DNA of 64,000 nt from Rhodospirillales bacterium (GCA_019455065.1 JACFNC010000009.1:79101-143100), one strand, 5' to 3'. Shown: positions 47,686 through 58,022, numbered from the stretch's first letter. Translations and numbers: made by a program. Notes: a model not told the origin generated them from the letters alone.

Positions 47686-48797
47686 TCCGCACCTCCCGCC
47701 ACGCGGCGCCGCGTGAGCGCCAGCACCATGCCGATCCCCAACCCGAGCGCCAGCATCGACGAGCCGCCGTAGGAGATGAAGGGAAGCGTCATTCCCTTGG
47801 TGGGCATCAGATGCAGTGTCGAGGCCATGTTGATGATGGCCTGCAGGCCGAATTGCACGAGAAGCCCCGACACCGCCAAAAGGATGAACAGGCTGTCCTC
47901 CTGCAGCATGCGGGAGAAGCCGCGCAGCACGACGAAGGCAAACAAGGCGACGATGATCAGGCACAGGACGAGGCCGAATTCCTCGCCGGCGACCGCCATG
48001 ATGAAGTCGGTATGGGCGTCCGGCAGGACCGCTTTGACCCGGCCTTCGCCGGGACCTCGGCCGAACAGTCCGCCGTTGCCGAAAGCGTGCAGCGCGGTCG
48101 TCACCTGGTAGCTGTCGCCCGTCGAAGGGTCGAGGAAGCGGTCGACGCGGCTGGCGACATGCGGGAAGACGAAGTAGGCGCCGACCAGACTGGCGAACCC
48201 GATGGCCATGAACAGGGCCACCCAGAACAGCGGCAGCCCGGCCAGGAAGAACTGGACGAACCAGACCGCCCCCACGACCAGCGTCATTCCCACGTCGGGC
48301 TGCAACAGCAGCAAGCCCACGACCAGGGCGAACAGCACCATGGCGATAACATTGCCGGGAAACCCCTCGTCCATCCGCTGGGCCGAAAACATCCAGGCGG
48401 CGACGACCGCGAAGGTTGGCTTGAGGAACTCCGACGGCTGAATCGACAGGCCGCCGAGATTGAGCCAACGGGTGGCGCCGTTGATGGGTGTCGCGAACAG
48501 GGTCAGGACCACCAGCACCAGCGCGGTCGCGAAACCAATGACGGCAAGCCGGCGCACGCCGCGGACGTCGAGGAGCGAAACCGCGAAGATCACCGCGATC
48601 GCCAGGGGCAGGAAGAAGAACTGGCGGCGGACGAAATGGAAACTGTCGGCGCCGATGCGCTCAGCCACGCCCGGGCTGGCGGCCAGCGTCAGCATCGCGC
48701 CGATGGCGATGAGGGCGAAAATGGCGGCGATGGTCCAGCGGTCGATGGTCCACCACCACCGGCTGAGCGTGCTGGTGTCGGTGCGGGCGAAGGTCAT
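47682..48797 (-). CDS. ftsW: Lipid II polymerase FtsW
   Basis: A 371-aa SEDS-family membrane protein with about ten hydrophobic segments. It polymerises glycan strands at the septum together with FtsI. Recognisable blocks: [22 protein letters not shown] (about 107-128), [12 protein letters not shown], the catalytic-Asp region [25 protein letters not shown] and the near C-terminal [22 protein letters not shown]. The position between murD and murG is standard. Both ends overlap neighbours by four bases. Confidence 0.95.
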   Translation of the reverse strand: MTFARTDTSTLSRWWWTIDRWTIAAIFALIAIGAMLTLAASPGVAERIGADSFHFVRRQFFFLPLAIAVIFAVSLLDVRGVRRLAVIGFATALVLVVLTLFATPINGATRWLNLGGLSIQPSEFLKPTFAVVAAWMFSAQRMDEGFPGNVIAMVLFALVVGLLLLQPDVGMTLVVGAVWFVQFFLAGLPLFWVALFMAIGFASLVGAYFVFPHVASRVDRFLDPSTGDSYQVTTALHAFGNGGLFGRGPGEGRVKAVLPDAHTDFIMAVAGEEFGLVLCLIIVALFAFVVLRGFSRMLQEDSLFILLAVSGLLVQFGLQAIINMASTLHLMPTKGMTLPFISYGGSSMLALGLGIGMVLALTRRRVAGGAE

Positions 48798-50173
48798 GGC
48801 CTCGCCTCCCGCCCGGTGCGCAGTTTCTCGACGGCGGCGCGGAAGGCATCACCCCGGGCCTCGAAGCTGGCGAACTGGTCCCACGACGCGCAGGCCGGGG
48901 ACAGCAGGACCACGGCCCCCTTTCCGTCTTCGGCCTGGGCCATGGCGTGGGCGCGGGCGACGGCCGTCGCCAGGTTGCCGCATTGCGTATGCGGAACGGC
49001 GCCCTCCAGCGTCCCGGCGAACTCGTCTGCCGCCTGCCCGATGAGAAAGGCGTGGGCGATGCGCCCGAAGTGGGGCCGCAGGGCCTCGATGCCGCCCTCC
49101 TTGGGCAGGCCGCCCGCGATCCAGTAGATGCGGTCGTAACAGACCAGGGCCTTTTCGGCGGCGTCGGCGTTCGTGGCCTTGCTGTCGTTGACGTAGGCGA
49201 TGCCGCCGATCGTGGCGACCAGTTCCTGGCGGTGCGGCAGTCCCGGATAGCTGGCGATGGCGTCGCAGACGGCCCGCGGGTCGCAGCCGACGGCGCAGGC
49301 CGCGGCGTACGCGGCGGCCGCGTTCTGCCAGTTGTGGCGGCCGGGAAGCGTGGGGATGGGCCGAAGGTCGAGGACGACTTGGGGAGCGGCTCTGCGATGG
49401 TCGATCAGCAGGCCTTCGGGGGCGTAGACGCCACGCTCCAGTTCCGCCTGGGCGGAAATCGGCACGGCGCCCGCAAACCCCGAGAACAGCGAGCGGCACG
49501 GGCCGTCGTCAACCCCGATCACGATGGTTCCTGACGCCTTGGCGTGATCGAGGATGCGGCGCTTGGCGGCGAGGTAGCCGTCCATTCCGCCGTGGCGTCC
49601 GAGATGGTCCGGGGTGACATTGAGCAGGACCGAGACGTCGAACCGCGCGGTATCGATGAGTTCGAGCTGGTACGAGGACAGTTCGAGCACATAGACGCCC
49701 CCGCGCACCAGCGGCGCGAGCGCCAGGGCCGGAGTTCCCAGGTTGGCGCCGGCCTCGGCCCGACGCCCCGTGGTGCGCAGGATGTGCGCGATCAGCGCCG
49801 TCGTCGTCGACTTGCCGTTGGTGCCGGTGACGGCCACGTAGGTGGCTTGGGGTTGCGCGCGGGCCAGCAGTTCGACGTCGCAGATGATCGGGCGGCCGGC
49901 GGCCCGTGCGCGCATGGCGACCGGATGGGGCCGCGGGTGCGTGTGGGGGATGCCGGGGCTCCACAACAGCATCGCCGGAACCGCGAGATCGGCCGATGCC
50001 AGGTCGACCACCGGAATGCCCCTCGCCGCCGCCTCTTCGCGCCGCGCACCGTCGTCGTCCCATGCCCAGACGGTCGCGCCGCTGCGGGACAGCGCCTCGG
50101 CGCTGGCCATGCCGGAGCGGCCCAGGCCCATGACGGCGACGGTGTGGCTGGCGAGGAAAGGCAGCTCGATCAC
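48794..50173 (-). CDS. murD: UDP-N-acetylmuramoylalanine--D-glutamate ligase MurD
   Basis: A 459-aa Mur ligase adding D-Glu. N-terminal VAVMGLGRSGMASAEALSRSG (about 12-32), P-loop VAVTGTNGKSTTTALIAHIL (about 118), the LELSSYQLELI block, NVTPDHLGRHGGMDGYLAAK and, in the C-terminal domain, LPHRQELVATIGGIAYVNDSKATN. The catalytic lysine and His regions are intact. Length is normal. It starts 3 bp after mraY ends and overlaps ftsW by four bases. Confidence 0.95.
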   Translation of the reverse strand: MIELPFLASHTVAVMGLGRSGMASAEALSRSGATVWAWDDDGARREEAAARGIPVVDLASADLAVPAMLLWSPGIPHTHPRPHPVAMRARAAGRPIICDVELLARAQPQATYVAVTGTNGKSTTTALIAHILRTTGRRAEAGANLGTPALALAPLVRGGVYVLELSSYQLELIDTARFDVSVLLNVTPDHLGRHGGMDGYLAAKRRILDHAKASGTIVIGVDDGPCRSLFSGFAGAVPISAQAELERGVYAPEGLLIDHRRAAPQVVLDLRPIPTLPGRHNWQNAAAAYAAACAVGCDPRAVCDAIASYPGLPHRQELVATIGGIAYVNDSKATNADAAEKALVCYDRIYWIAGGLPKEGGIEALRPHFGRIAHAFLIGQAADEFAGTLEGAVPHTQCGNLATAVARAHAMAQAEDGKGAVVLLSPACASWDQFASFEARGDAFRAAVEKLRTGREARP

Positions 50174-50176
50174 GCC

Positions 50177-51265
50177 TCACCTCAGCTTGAGAGTGGACAG
50201 GCCGATCAGGGCCAGAATCATGGCGATGATCCAGAAGCGGATGACGATGGTCGGCTCCGCCCACCCCTTCTTTTCGAAGTGATGGTGCAGGGGCGCCATC
50301 CGGAAGACGCGCTTGCCGGTCAGCTTGAACGACGCCACCTGGACGATTACGGAAACCGTCTCCAAAACGAACAAGCCGCCGACGATGGCCAACACGAGTT
50401 CGTGCTTGGTCACCACGCTCACCGCGCCGAGGGCTCCGCCCATGGCCAGCGACCCAGTGTCGCCCATGAACACCATCGCCGGCGGCGCGTTGAACCACAG
50501 GAAGCCCAGGGCGGCACCGACCAGCGCGCCGCAGAACACCGCCAGTTCCCCGGTTCCGGCGACGTAATTGATTTGCAGGTAGTTCGAGAACACGCTGTGG
50601 CCGACCAGGTAGGCGATCAGCGCGAAGACGCTGGCGGCGATCATCACCGGGACGATGGCGAGCCCGTCCAGCCCGTCGGTCAGGTTCACCGCGTTCGAGG
50701 CCCCCACCATCACGAACATCGCGAGCGGCAGGTAAAAGATTCCCAGATCAAGGAACACGTTCTTGAGGAAGGGAATCGTCAGGGTCGAGGCAAACGGTTC
50801 CTTGCCGACGGCCAGCATCCACACGCCGGCGGCCGCAGCGATAATGATCTGCGCGAGCAGCTTGGTACGCCCGTTAAGCCCCTTTGGATTACGTTTGGAA
50901 ACCTTCAGATAGTCGTCGGCAAACCCCACCAGCCCATAGCCGCTGGTCACCAGCATGACCGCCCAGACGTACTGGTTGCTGAGATCAGCCCAAAGGAGTG
51001 TGGCGACGGTCAGGGCCAACAGGATGAGCACGCCACCCATGGTCGGCGTGCCCTTCTTGGTGAGAAGGTGACCCTCGGGACCGTCGAGGCGGATCGGTTG
51101 CCCGTGCTTCTGCTTGACCCGCAGCCAACGGATCAGCGCCGGCCCCACGAGGAAGGCGACGACCAGGGCCGTAAGCACCGCGCCGCCGGTACGAAACGTC
51201 AGGTACTTGAAGACGTTGAAGACGCTGATCTGGTCTGCGAGGGGGTACAGCAGGAGGTAGAGCAT
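50177..51265 (-). CDS. mraY: Phospho-N-acetylmuramoyl-pentapeptide transferase MraY
   Basis: A 362-aa integral membrane enzyme that moves phospho-MurNAc-pentapeptide onto undecaprenyl phosphate, giving lipid I. About ten membrane helices. Characteristic blocks: [16 protein letters not shown] (about 70-85), [16 protein letters not shown] with the Asp pair (about 116-130), [14 protein letters not shown] (about 185-198), GNxxN-like [18 protein letters not shown] (about 260) and [12 protein letters not shown] (about 322). All active-site Asp and His residues appear present. It starts 16 bp after murF. Confidence 0.96.
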   Translation of the reverse strand: MLYLLLYPLADQISVFNVFKYLTFRTGGAVLTALVVAFLVGPALIRWLRVKQKHGQPIRLDGPEGHLLTKKGTPTMGGVLILLALTVATLLWADLSNQYVWAVMLVTSGYGLVGFADDYLKVSKRNPKGLNGRTKLLAQIIIAAAAGVWMLAVGKEPFASTLTIPFLKNVFLDLGIFYLPLAMFVMVGASNAVNLTDGLDGLAIVPVMIAASVFALIAYLVGHSVFSNYLQINYVAGTGELAVFCGALVGAALGFLWFNAPPAMVFMGDTGSLAMGGALGAVSVVTKHELVLAIVGGLFVLETVSVIVQVASFKLTGKRVFRMAPLHHHFEKKGWAEPTIVIRFWIIAMILALIGLSTLKLR

Positions 51266-51281
51266 CTACCGGGAACTCCGC

Positions 51282-52694
51282 CTAGCTGGCCGCGGCGCGG
51301 TGGGCGCCGGACGATTGCAACAGGTCACGTACGACGACCCCCATGCGGCATCCCGCCGATCCCTTGACCATGACCACGTCGCCGGCGCGAACCCCCGCCC
51401 GCACCAGCGGGGCGAGTTCGACTGACGTCGGGGCATCGCCGCCGCGCATGGCGGCGGGCAGGGCGCGGTGAAGTTCGGCCATCGCCGGCCCGGCGGCGAA
51501 GACGAGGTCCACCCCGGCGGCGACCAGCCCTTCCAGCAAGGACATGTGCAGGTCGACCGACCGCGGACCCAGTTCGAGCATATCTCCCAACACCGCGATT
51601 CGCCGCCCGCCGTCGGCTGGCCGCGCCGCCCCCAGGACGGCGAAAGCGGCCTGCATGGAGGCCGGGCTGGCGTTATAACTCTCATCGATTAATTCGAGGT
51701 TGCCGCCGGATACGGCCACCTGATGGCGCTCGCCCCGTCCCGTCGGCGGGCGCATCGCGGCAAGCGCCGCCGCCGCCGCGGGCACGTCCGCCCCCATCTC
51801 CTCGGCCGCGAGCAGCACTGCCAGGCTGTTGACCGCCCAATGCCGGCCCGGCACGTTCAGACGATAGGTCATCGGCCGCCCGCGCAGCGCGGCGGTGATC
51901 CCGCTGCCTGCGGGCTCCAGCGCGATGTCCACGAGGCGGGCGTCGGCGTCCGGATGGATGCCGAAGCTGGCGGTCCGGAGCCCGCAGGCGCGCGCCGCGT
52001 CGGCCAGTCGACCGTACTGGTCGATGTCACGGTTCAGAATGGCCAGACCGCCGTCGTCCATGCCCAGGAAGATTTCGGCCTTGGCGTCCGCTATCGCGTC
52101 CAGCGAATCGAAGAACTCGGTATGCACCGGCGCGATCGTGGTGATGATGGCGACCTGGGGACGCGCCAGCCTGGAGAGGGGGGCGATCTCGCCGGGATGG
52201 TTCATTCCCATCTCGAAGATCCCGAACCGCGTGTCGCGCGACATCCGCGCCAGGCTGAGGGGCAGTCCCCAATGATTGTTGAGGCTGCCGAGGCTGGCAT
52301 GGGTTGCCCCCTGCGGCGCCAGGGCGGTGCGCAGCATCTCCTTGCTGCCCGTCTTGCCGACGCTGCCGGTGACACCGGCGATCCGCGCGCCGGTGCGGCG
52401 CCGCGCCTCGCGTCCCAGCGCGCGTAGGCCCTCCAAAGTGTCGGGGACCATGAGCAGCGGCTGCCGCTCGGGCAAATTCGCGGGCAGGCGCTGCACCATG
52501 GCGGCCGCCGCGCCGGCCGCGATGGCCGCGGCGACGAATTCATGGCCGTCGAAGTTGGGCCCGGCAAGGGCGACGAACAGGTCGCCGGCTGCGATCGAGC
52601 GGCTGTCGATCGAAACGCCGCTGGCGCGCCACTCCCCTTGGCTGGTCCCACCGGTGGCGGCGATTGCCTCGTCTCTGGTCCACAGGGCGGTCAT
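51282..52694 (-). CDS. murF: UDP-MurNAc-tripeptide--D-Ala-D-Ala ligase MurF
   Basis: A 470-aa Mur ligase that adds the dipeptide made by Ddl. N-terminal recognition domain (SGVSIDSRSIAAGDLFVAL), P-loop GVTGSVGKTGSKEMLRTAL (about 108-126), LNNHWGLPLSLARM, the FEMGMNHPGEIAPLSRL block and, in the C-terminal domain, ELIDESYNASPASMQAAFAVL. These are MurF-specific signatures. It overlaps murE by four bases and precedes mraY by 16 bp. Confidence 0.95.
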   Translation of the reverse strand: MTALWTRDEAIAATGGTSQGEWRASGVSIDSRSIAAGDLFVALAGPNFDGHEFVAAAIAAGAAAAMVQRLPANLPERQPLLMVPDTLEGLRALGREARRRTGARIAGVTGSVGKTGSKEMLRTALAPQGATHASLGSLNNHWGLPLSLARMSRDTRFGIFEMGMNHPGEIAPLSRLARPQVAIITTIAPVHTEFFDSLDAIADAKAEIFLGMDDGGLAILNRDIDQYGRLADAARACGLRTASFGIHPDADARLVDIALEPAGSGITAALRGRPMTYRLNVPGRHWAVNSLAVLLAAEEMGADVPAAAAALAAMRPPTGRGERHQVAVSGGNLELIDESYNASPASMQAAFAVLGAARPADGGRRIAVLGDMLELGPRSVDLHMSLLEGLVAAGVDLVFAAGPAMAELHRALPAAMRGGDAPTSVELAPLVRAGVRAGDVVMVKGSAGCRMGVVVRDLLQSSGAHRAAAS

Positions 52695-54133
52695 CGGCGC
52701 CCCTCCGCGGCCAGGGCCGCTCGTGCAACCTCGTAATCATCGAAGTGCAGGACGGTCGACCCGACGATCTGGCCCCGCTCATGGCCTTTGCCCGCGATGA
52801 GCAGGACATCACCGTCGTCGAGGTCCGCGATCGCCGCCGCGATGGCCTGGGCGCGGTCGCCGATCTCCCGGGCCGCGGGGCAGCCGGACAGCACTTGGTG
52901 GCGGATGGCCGCGGCATCCTCGGTCCGCGGGTTGTCGTCGGTGACGATGGCCGAATCGGCGAGGGCCGCCGCAACGGCGCCCATCTGGGGCCGCTTGCCG
53001 GAGTCGCGATCACCCCCGCAGCCGAAGACGACCACAAGCCGTCCCGAGCAATGCGGGCGAAGGGCTTTGAGCACCGTTTCCAGCGCATCCGGCGTGTGGG
53101 CGTAATCGACGTAGACCGGCGCCGATCCAACGCGCTGCAAGCGACCGGGAACGCCCTCCAGGTCCGCCAACGCCTCTGCCGCCGTCCGCGGGTCGGCGCC
53201 GCAGGCGATCGCGAGCCCGAGGGCGCACAGGGCGTTACTGGCTTGGAAGGCGCCGGGCAAGGGAAGGTGGATTTCCAGCGCTCGCCCGAGGAGCGCGAGG
53301 GACAGGGATTGCCCTGCCGCATCCGGGCGGCGGGCCACAAGGCGGATGTCCGCGCCGGCGGCGTCGCCGAAGGTCAACACCCGGTGAGCCCGGCGGCGGC
53401 CGATCTCGGCAATGCGGCCGGCCAGCGGCGACTCGGCGTTGACGACCGCGCCGCCCCCGGCTGGCAGCAGTTCCTCGAACAGCCGCAGTTTGGCCGCCGC
53501 GTAGGCCTCCATGTCGGGGTGGTAGTCGAGATGGTCGCGCGACAGGTTGGTGAAGGCGGCCGCCGCCAGTCGCAGGCCGTCAAGGCGGTGCTGCTCAAGC
53601 CCGTGACTCGAGGCCTCGAGCGCGACGTGGGTCACCCCGTCTTCGGCCAACTGCGCGAGGGCCCGATGCAAAGTGACGGAATCGGGGGTTGTCAGGCTGC
53701 CGGGCACGTCCCCGCCGGGCGCCTGGATGCCCAGCGTCCCCATACTTGCCGAGGCGAAGCCGGAATGCCGCCAGATTTGCCGCGTGAAGGCGGCGACCGA
53801 CGTCTTGCCGTTGGTGCCGGTGACGGCGGCAACGGTCGCCGGTTGGTTGCCGTAGAAGCGGGCCGCCATGAGCGCCAGCCGGCGGCGTGGATTTTCGTCG
53901 GCGACCAGCAGCGCGCCGTGGGGGTCGGTGCCCGGGGTGGCCAGCACGGCGACCGCTCCCCGCGCCACGGCGTCCGCGATGAAGGAGCGCCCGTCGGAGC
54001 GGGTGCCGGTCAGGGCGGCGAACAGGAAGCCGGGCCGAACCTGTCGCGAGTCCGCCGTCAGGCCGGCGATCTCCAGTTCGGCCGTGGGCGCGGTGTCGAC
54101 GATGTCACTGAGCCGAGGCAAGCTTCGATCCAT
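52691..54133 (-). CDS. murE: UDP-MurNAc-dipeptide--meso-diaminopimelate ligase MurE
   Basis: A 480-aa Mur ligase adding the third stem-peptide residue. P-loop VTGTNGKTSVAAFTRQIW (about 98-115), the YHPDMEAYAAAKL segment with carbamyl-lysine region, the YAHTPDALETVLKALRP block and the specificity motif DNPR (in VTDDNPRTED), which marks use of meso-diaminopimelate rather than lysine. That agrees with a Gram-negative wall. The start at 54133 lies 29 bp inside the end of ftsI, the longest overlap in the cluster. Confidence 0.95.
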   Translation of the reverse strand: MDRSLPRLSDIVDTAPTAELEIAGLTADSRQVRPGFLFAALTGTRSDGRSFIADAVARGAVAVLATPGTDPHGALLVADENPRRRLALMAARFYGNQPATVAAVTGTNGKTSVAAFTRQIWRHSGFASASMGTLGIQAPGGDVPGSLTTPDSVTLHRALAQLAEDGVTHVALEASSHGLEQHRLDGLRLAAAAFTNLSRDHLDYHPDMEAYAAAKLRLFEELLPAGGGAVVNAESPLAGRIAEIGRRRAHRVLTFGDAAGADIRLVARRPDAAGQSLSLALLGRALEIHLPLPGAFQASNALCALGLAIACGADPRTAAEALADLEGVPGRLQRVGSAPVYVDYAHTPDALETVLKALRPHCSGRLVVVFGCGGDRDSGKRPQMGAVAAALADSAIVTDDNPRTEDAAAIRHQVLSGCPAAREIGDRAQAIAAAIADLDDGDVLLIAGKGHERGQIVGSTVLHFDDYEVARAALAAEGRR

Positions 54134-55862
54134 TGGCCGCGGCTTGATGCAGCATGCCGGGCTCCTGCGGCTCGGCCGGCAGGCGCGGCGCCACGCCCAG
54201 CATGGGACCGATCTGCGCGATCGTGCGGCCGACCGCGGGCGCCGCCGTCCAGCCGCCGGTGGCGTATCCGAACGTCTCCTTCGTTCCCTGGGGTTCGTCG
54301 ATCATGGCCAGGACGACATAACGCGGTTCGTCGGCGGGAAAGGTCGCGATAAAGGATGACAACAGCGACTTGCGGCGATAGCTCCCACCGGCGCCCAGCT
54401 TTTCGGCCGTTCCCGTCTTGCCGCCCACGTTGTAGCCGACGACGTCGGCCTTGCCGCCCGTGCCCTCGGTAACGACCATGCGCATGAGCTGGCGCATCGC
54501 GCGCGAGGTCTCTGGCTTGAGAACCCGTTGTCCCGGCAGGTCGCCCACGCTGTCGCGAAGCACCAGTGTCGCCGGGCGGTAGATGCCGCCGTTCACCAGG
54601 GCGGCCACCCCGGTGACCATCTGCAACGGGGTCACGGCAAGACCATGGCCGTACGAGATCGTCATGGTGTTGATTTCGCGCCATGGCGACGGCACCAGCG
54701 GCGCACCAACCTCGGGCAATTCGACCGACGCGGCGCGCAGGAGCCCGAGTCGCCCGAGATAGGCGCGCTGGGTCTCGGTGCCCATGTCGAGCGCCATTTT
54801 CGCCGACCCGATATTCGAGGAATGAACCAAGATTTCGGGCACCGACAGCCAGCGGTTCTTCGCGTGATAGTCGGTGATCGTGAACCGCGCGATGCGGATC
54901 GGCTGCGACGCGTCATAGCCGCTCTTCATGGTCGCCGTCCCGCTGTCGAGTGCGGCGGCCGTGTTGAACAGCTTGAAGGTCGAGCCCATCTCGTAGACCC
55001 CGAGCGTCGCCCGATTGAACATCGCCTCGGCGGTCGTGCTGGCCGGCGCGTTGGGGTCGAAGTCGGGCAGCGAAACCATTGCCAGCAATTCGCCCGTACG
55101 CACGTCGAGCACCATTCCGGTGGCGCCGACGGCGCGGAAGGTGGCCACGGCGCGCGCAAGTTCGTTGCGCAACACCGTCTGCACGCGAAGGTCGATGGAC
55201 AGCCGCAGCGGGTCGCGGAAGTCGCGGAGCCGCGCGTCCAAGGTTTTCTCGACCCCGGCGATCCCGTTGTTGTCCACGTCGGTCAGTCCGACGATGTGGG
55301 CGGCGGTCCTTCCGTGCGGGTAGACCCGTCGCTCGCTCTTTTCGAAATAAAGGCCGGGAATGCCCAGGGCGTTGACCGCGTATTGCTGGCGAGGCGTCAG
55401 GTTGCGGCGCAGATAGACGAATGACCGATCCATGCGCAGCCGCGCCAGCACCTCGGCCTGGCTGAGTTCGGGCAGCGCCGTCACGAGCTCGGCGGCGGCG
55501 TCTTCGGCGTCGATGATCTCGGTGGGATTCGCATAGACCGAGACCGTCGGCAGACTGGTGGCCAGCGCGACGCCGTTGCGGTCCACGATGTCGGCCCGTT
55601 GCATGTGCAGTTCGACGCTGTGGCGGATGCCCGCATGCCGGGTTTCCTGCCCGGCCTTGAGCACCGTCACGTCCACCATTCGCAGCGCCACGATCCCGAA
55701 GGCAGCCATGAACAGGGCGCCGGTGACGATCAGCCGCGTGCGGCCGGTCTCGATGGCATGGCGGTTGGCGGTGTCCATTCGGCCGCCGGCCGTCTCCTGA
55801 ATGTCCTCTCCGGGGAAATAGGCCGGCGGCGAGCGCCGGCCTTTGAAGAACCGCAGCGTCAT
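54105..55862 (-). CDS. ftsI: Septal transpeptidase FtsI (penicillin-binding protein 3)
   Basis: A 585-aa bitopic class B PBP that cross-links septal peptidoglycan. A basic cytoplasmic tail (about 1-42) and one membrane helix (about 43-62) precede the dimerisation domain, which begins IVDRNGVALATSLP. The transpeptidase domain has the SxxK active site GSTFKLFN (Ser294, Lys297), SSN (348-350) and KTG (482-484). Length is normal. It overlaps ftsL by four bases upstream and murE by 29 bp downstream. FtsW, its polymerase partner, is encoded in the same cluster. Confidence 0.96.
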   Translation of the reverse strand: MTLRFFKGRRSPPAYFPGEDIQETAGGRMDTANRHAIETGRTRLIVTGALFMAAFGIVALRMVDVTVLKAGQETRHAGIRHSVELHMQRADIVDRNGVALATSLPTVSVYANPTEIIDAEDAAAELVTALPELSQAEVLARLRMDRSFVYLRRNLTPRQQYAVNALGIPGLYFEKSERRVYPHGRTAAHIVGLTDVDNNGIAGVEKTLDARLRDFRDPLRLSIDLRVQTVLRNELARAVATFRAVGATGMVLDVRTGELLAMVSLPDFDPNAPASTTAEAMFNRATLGVYEMGSTFKLFNTAAALDSGTATMKSGYDASQPIRIARFTITDYHAKNRWLSVPEILVHSSNIGSAKMALDMGTETQRAYLGRLGLLRAASVELPEVGAPLVPSPWREINTMTISYGHGLAVTPLQMVTGVAALVNGGIYRPATLVLRDSVGDLPGQRVLKPETSRAMRQLMRMVVTEGTGGKADVVGYNVGGKTGTAEKLGAGGSYRRKSLLSSFIATFPADEPRYVVLAMIDEPQGTKETFGYATGGWTAAPAVGRTIAQIGPMLGVAPRLPAEPQEPGMLHQAAANGSKLASAQ

Positions 55863-56479
55863 TGCGCTGCCCTCCCGCCGGGATTCCCGTTCAGAAGGGC
55901 CGGTGACGTGATGACGATGACGTTGCTTTGACCGTTGGCCTTGGCCGGAACCGGCAGCACGGCGGGGGTCAATGCGGCCGGGGTCAATGCGGCCGGGGGC
56001 GAGGCGGGCTCGGGCGTGGGCAGTCGGGCCGCCGTCGTCGCGCGTTGGGCCGGCGGCGGGGCGAGGGGCTTCTCCTTCGTTGCGGCGGCCACGACGGGCG
56101 GCCTGGGCGCCGACGGGCGAGGGGCGGTTGGAACAGCCACGGCCGGCCTTGCGGCGGCGGGCTTCACGGGGGCCGGTGCCTCCGCCAAGCCCGTAGCCGG
56201 TTCGTCGGCGGTGGGCAGGGTGTCCAGACTGGCGATTCGGGCTGGGGGAATGGGAACCAGTCCGAGATGGCGGTCGTTGAGATCACGCAGGCGGTCGGGA
56301 TCGTTCAGATAGCTCCACTCGGCCTTGAGCACGTGGATCGCTTCCTTGTTGTCGTAAATCTCCTGATTGATTCCCGCCAATTCGGAATGCAGTTCCGACA
56401 CCTCGTACTTCAGCAGAAACAACCCGATGCCGATGATCACGGCCAGGGCGGTCCAGAGGGCGGTCATGCCGCGGATCAT
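55859..56479 (-). CDS. ftsL: Cell division protein FtsL (long C-terminal tail)
   Basis: A 206-aa bitopic division protein. One membrane helix near the N-terminus (about 6-24, [19 protein letters not shown]) is followed by a leucine-zipper-like coiled coil (about 25-75) and the [14 protein letters not shown] motif common to alphaproteobacterial FtsL. The remaining 110 residues are Ala/Pro-rich and likely disordered in the periplasm. An exact in-frame 15-bp duplication (55965-55994) encodes a repeated LTPAA. The family is usually nearer 100-130 aa, so the tail is long. Start and stop both overlap neighbours by four bases. Confidence 0.88.
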   Translation of the reverse strand: MIRGMTALWTALAVIIGIGLFLLKYEVSELHSELAGINQEIYDNKEAIHVLKAEWSYLNDPDRLRDLNDRHLGLVPIPPARIASLDTLPTADEPATGLAEAPAPVKPAAARPAVAVPTAPRPSAPRPPVVAAATKEKPLAPPPAQRATTAARLPTPEPASPPAALTPAALTPAVLPVPAKANGQSNVIVITSPALLNGNPGGRAAQ

Positions 56480-57435
56480 GGGGCGCCTCGGTGGCGTTCG
56501 GCAGGAATCGCGGTGCGTTCGGCGGCACGCAAGCGGGCCGAGCGGGCGCGCGGATTGGCGGCCACCTCCGCCGCCGTCGGATGCAGCGCCCGCCGTGTGA
56601 GGAGGCGGAAGGTGGCGCCGCCCCCGGCGGGCGCCGCTGGCAGGTGTCGAGACGGGCGCGGCGCTCCGGCGCTGCGCGCTTTGAGGAAGGTCTTGACCTC
56701 GCGATCCTCGAGGGAGTGGAAGCTGACCACCGCCAGGCGCCCGCCCGGGGCGAGCAGCCGCTCCGCGGCGGCGAGACCGCGCCGCAACTCGCCCATCTCG
56801 TCGTTCACGTGAATGCGCAATGCCTGGAACGTTCGCGTGGCCGGGTCGATGCCGTCCGTGGAGCGGGGGACCGCGCCGCGCACGATGGCGGCGAGTTGCC
56901 CGGTGCGAAGGATCGGCGCCGAAATCCGGGCAGCCACGATGGCGCGGGCCACGCGGCGTGCAAAGCGCTCCTCGCCGAAGCGGAAGATGATGTCGGCGAG
57001 ATCCTGTTCGGACGCCGTGTTCACCACGTCGGCGGCGCTCGGCCCGCTTTTTTCCATACGCATGTCGAGCGGGCCGTCCTGCTGGAACGAGAACCCGCGC
57101 TCGGCCTGGTCGATCTGCATCGAGGAAACCCCGAGGTCGAGGGCGACGCCATCCACCGAGCGGATTCCATTGTCGGCCAAGAGCTGATCCATATCGCCGA
57201 AGCGGCCGGCGACGATGGTCAGGCGGCCGGCGTACTCGGCGGCCATAGGGCCCCCGCGGTCCACCGCCTCGGGATCGCGGTCGATGCCCCACACGATGCA
57301 GCGGGCAGCCTCCAGGATCGCCCTGGCATAGCCTCCCGCCCCGAAGGTGCCGTCGACGTAGACGGCCCCGTCGCGCGGGGCCACGGCCTCGACAACCTCG
57401 CGCAGCATCACCGGGACGTGCGGCGCCTGGGTCAT
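56476..57435 (-). CDS. rsmH: 16S rRNA m4C1402 methyltransferase RsmH (MraW)
   Basis: A 319-aa SAM-dependent enzyme that methylates N4 of C1402 in 16S rRNA. Motifs: [25 protein letters not shown] begins the fold in two parts, the SAM site is [13 protein letters not shown] (about 30-42), DRDPEAV (about 57), and [24 protein letters not shown] (about 93-116) is diagnostic. The [16 protein letters not shown] and [13 protein letters not shown] blocks come later. It overlaps mraZ and ftsL by four bases at each end. Confidence 0.96.
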   Translation of the reverse strand: MTQAPHVPVMLREVVEAVAPRDGAVYVDGTFGAGGYARAILEAARCIVWGIDRDPEAVDRGGPMAAEYAGRLTIVAGRFGDMDQLLADNGIRSVDGVALDLGVSSMQIDQAERGFSFQQDGPLDMRMEKSGPSAADVVNTASEQDLADIIFRFGEERFARRVARAIVAARISAPILRTGQLAAIVRGAVPRSTDGIDPATRTFQALRIHVNDEMGELRRGLAAAERLLAPGGRLAVVSFHSLEDREVKTFLKARSAGAPRPSRHLPAAPAGGGATFRLLTRRALHPTAAEVAANPRARSARLRAAERTAIPAERHRGAP

Positions 57436-57899
57436 GCGGGGCCTCCCTCGGGCCGTTGGGCGGGGAGCGTGAGGCGCGTGCGCAGGGCGCGCTGGCGGGC
57501 TTCCTCGCTGGCGGCGCGGTAGGCTTCGGGGTTCCAGATCTGAAAGGTACGGCCCTTTCCGACAAAGGCGGCGGTGTCGGTGATGCCCGCATGCGCGGTG
57601 AGGTCCTCGGGAAGCCCGATGCGCCCCTCCGGGTCCCAGGCAAGCTGGCGGGCGTCGGCGAAGATCAGCGAGGTGAAATCGTCCTGTTCAGCGGAAAACA
57701 GGTCGAACTGGTCGGTCCGGCTGCTCAGGTTTTCCATGAAGTCCATTCCGCACCCTTCGATGCAGGCGGACGTGAACGAGCGGAAGGCGATGATGCCGGG
57801 GAAGGATTGCGGGGCGAGGGCGGCCCGGAAGGTCGCCGGCACCGACACCCGGCCCTTCTTGTCGACCTTGTTCTGAAACGTGGACAGGAACAGCAACAT
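57432..57899 (-). CDS. mraZ: Transcriptional regulator MraZ
   Basis: A 155-aa protein of the MraZ/AbrB fold, the first gene of the dcw cluster. Two swapped-hairpin repeats are seen: [21 protein letters not shown] (about 8-28) and [23 protein letters not shown] (about 83-105). In E. coli MraZ binds TGGGN repeats and represses its own operon. Four such repeats at 10-bp spacing lie about 85-120 bp upstream (57983-58017). The ribosome-binding site is weak (AGGCGGG). The four-base overlap with rsmH begins the chain of coupled genes. Confidence 0.95.
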   Translation of the reverse strand: MLLFLSTFQNKVDKKGRVSVPATFRAALAPQSFPGIIAFRSFTSACIEGCGMDFMENLSSRTDQFDLFSAEQDDFTSLIFADARQLAWDPEGRIGLPEDLTAHAGITDTAAFVGKGRTFQIWNPEAYRAASEEARQRALRTRLTLPAQRPEGGPA

Positions 57900-57982
57900 C
57901 CGCGTGCCCGCCTATCTTCCCGTGCTTGCCGTTTATGCCCGCCCTCCGCAACCAGCCGCCGCCCCCGCTTGGCGCCGCTTGT

Positions 57983-58022
57983 TGGGAGATTATGGGATAT
58001 CATGGGAAAATATGGGGGTCAA
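57983..58022 (-). promoter_or_regulatory. MraZ-box repeats and putative mraZ promoter
   Basis: Four perfect TGGGN motifs on the plus strand (57983-57987, 57993-57997, 58003-58007, 58013-58017) recur every 10 bp, and a fifth, degenerate TGGAA follows at 58023. The mraZ gene is on the minus strand. There, TTGACC (58022-58017) and TATCCC (57999-57994), 17 bp apart, or CATAAT (57994-57989) as the -10, give a promoter embedded in the repeats. Binding would then block RNA polymerase, as expected for MraZ autorepression. The remaining 57900-57982 is the leader. Confidence 0.7.
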
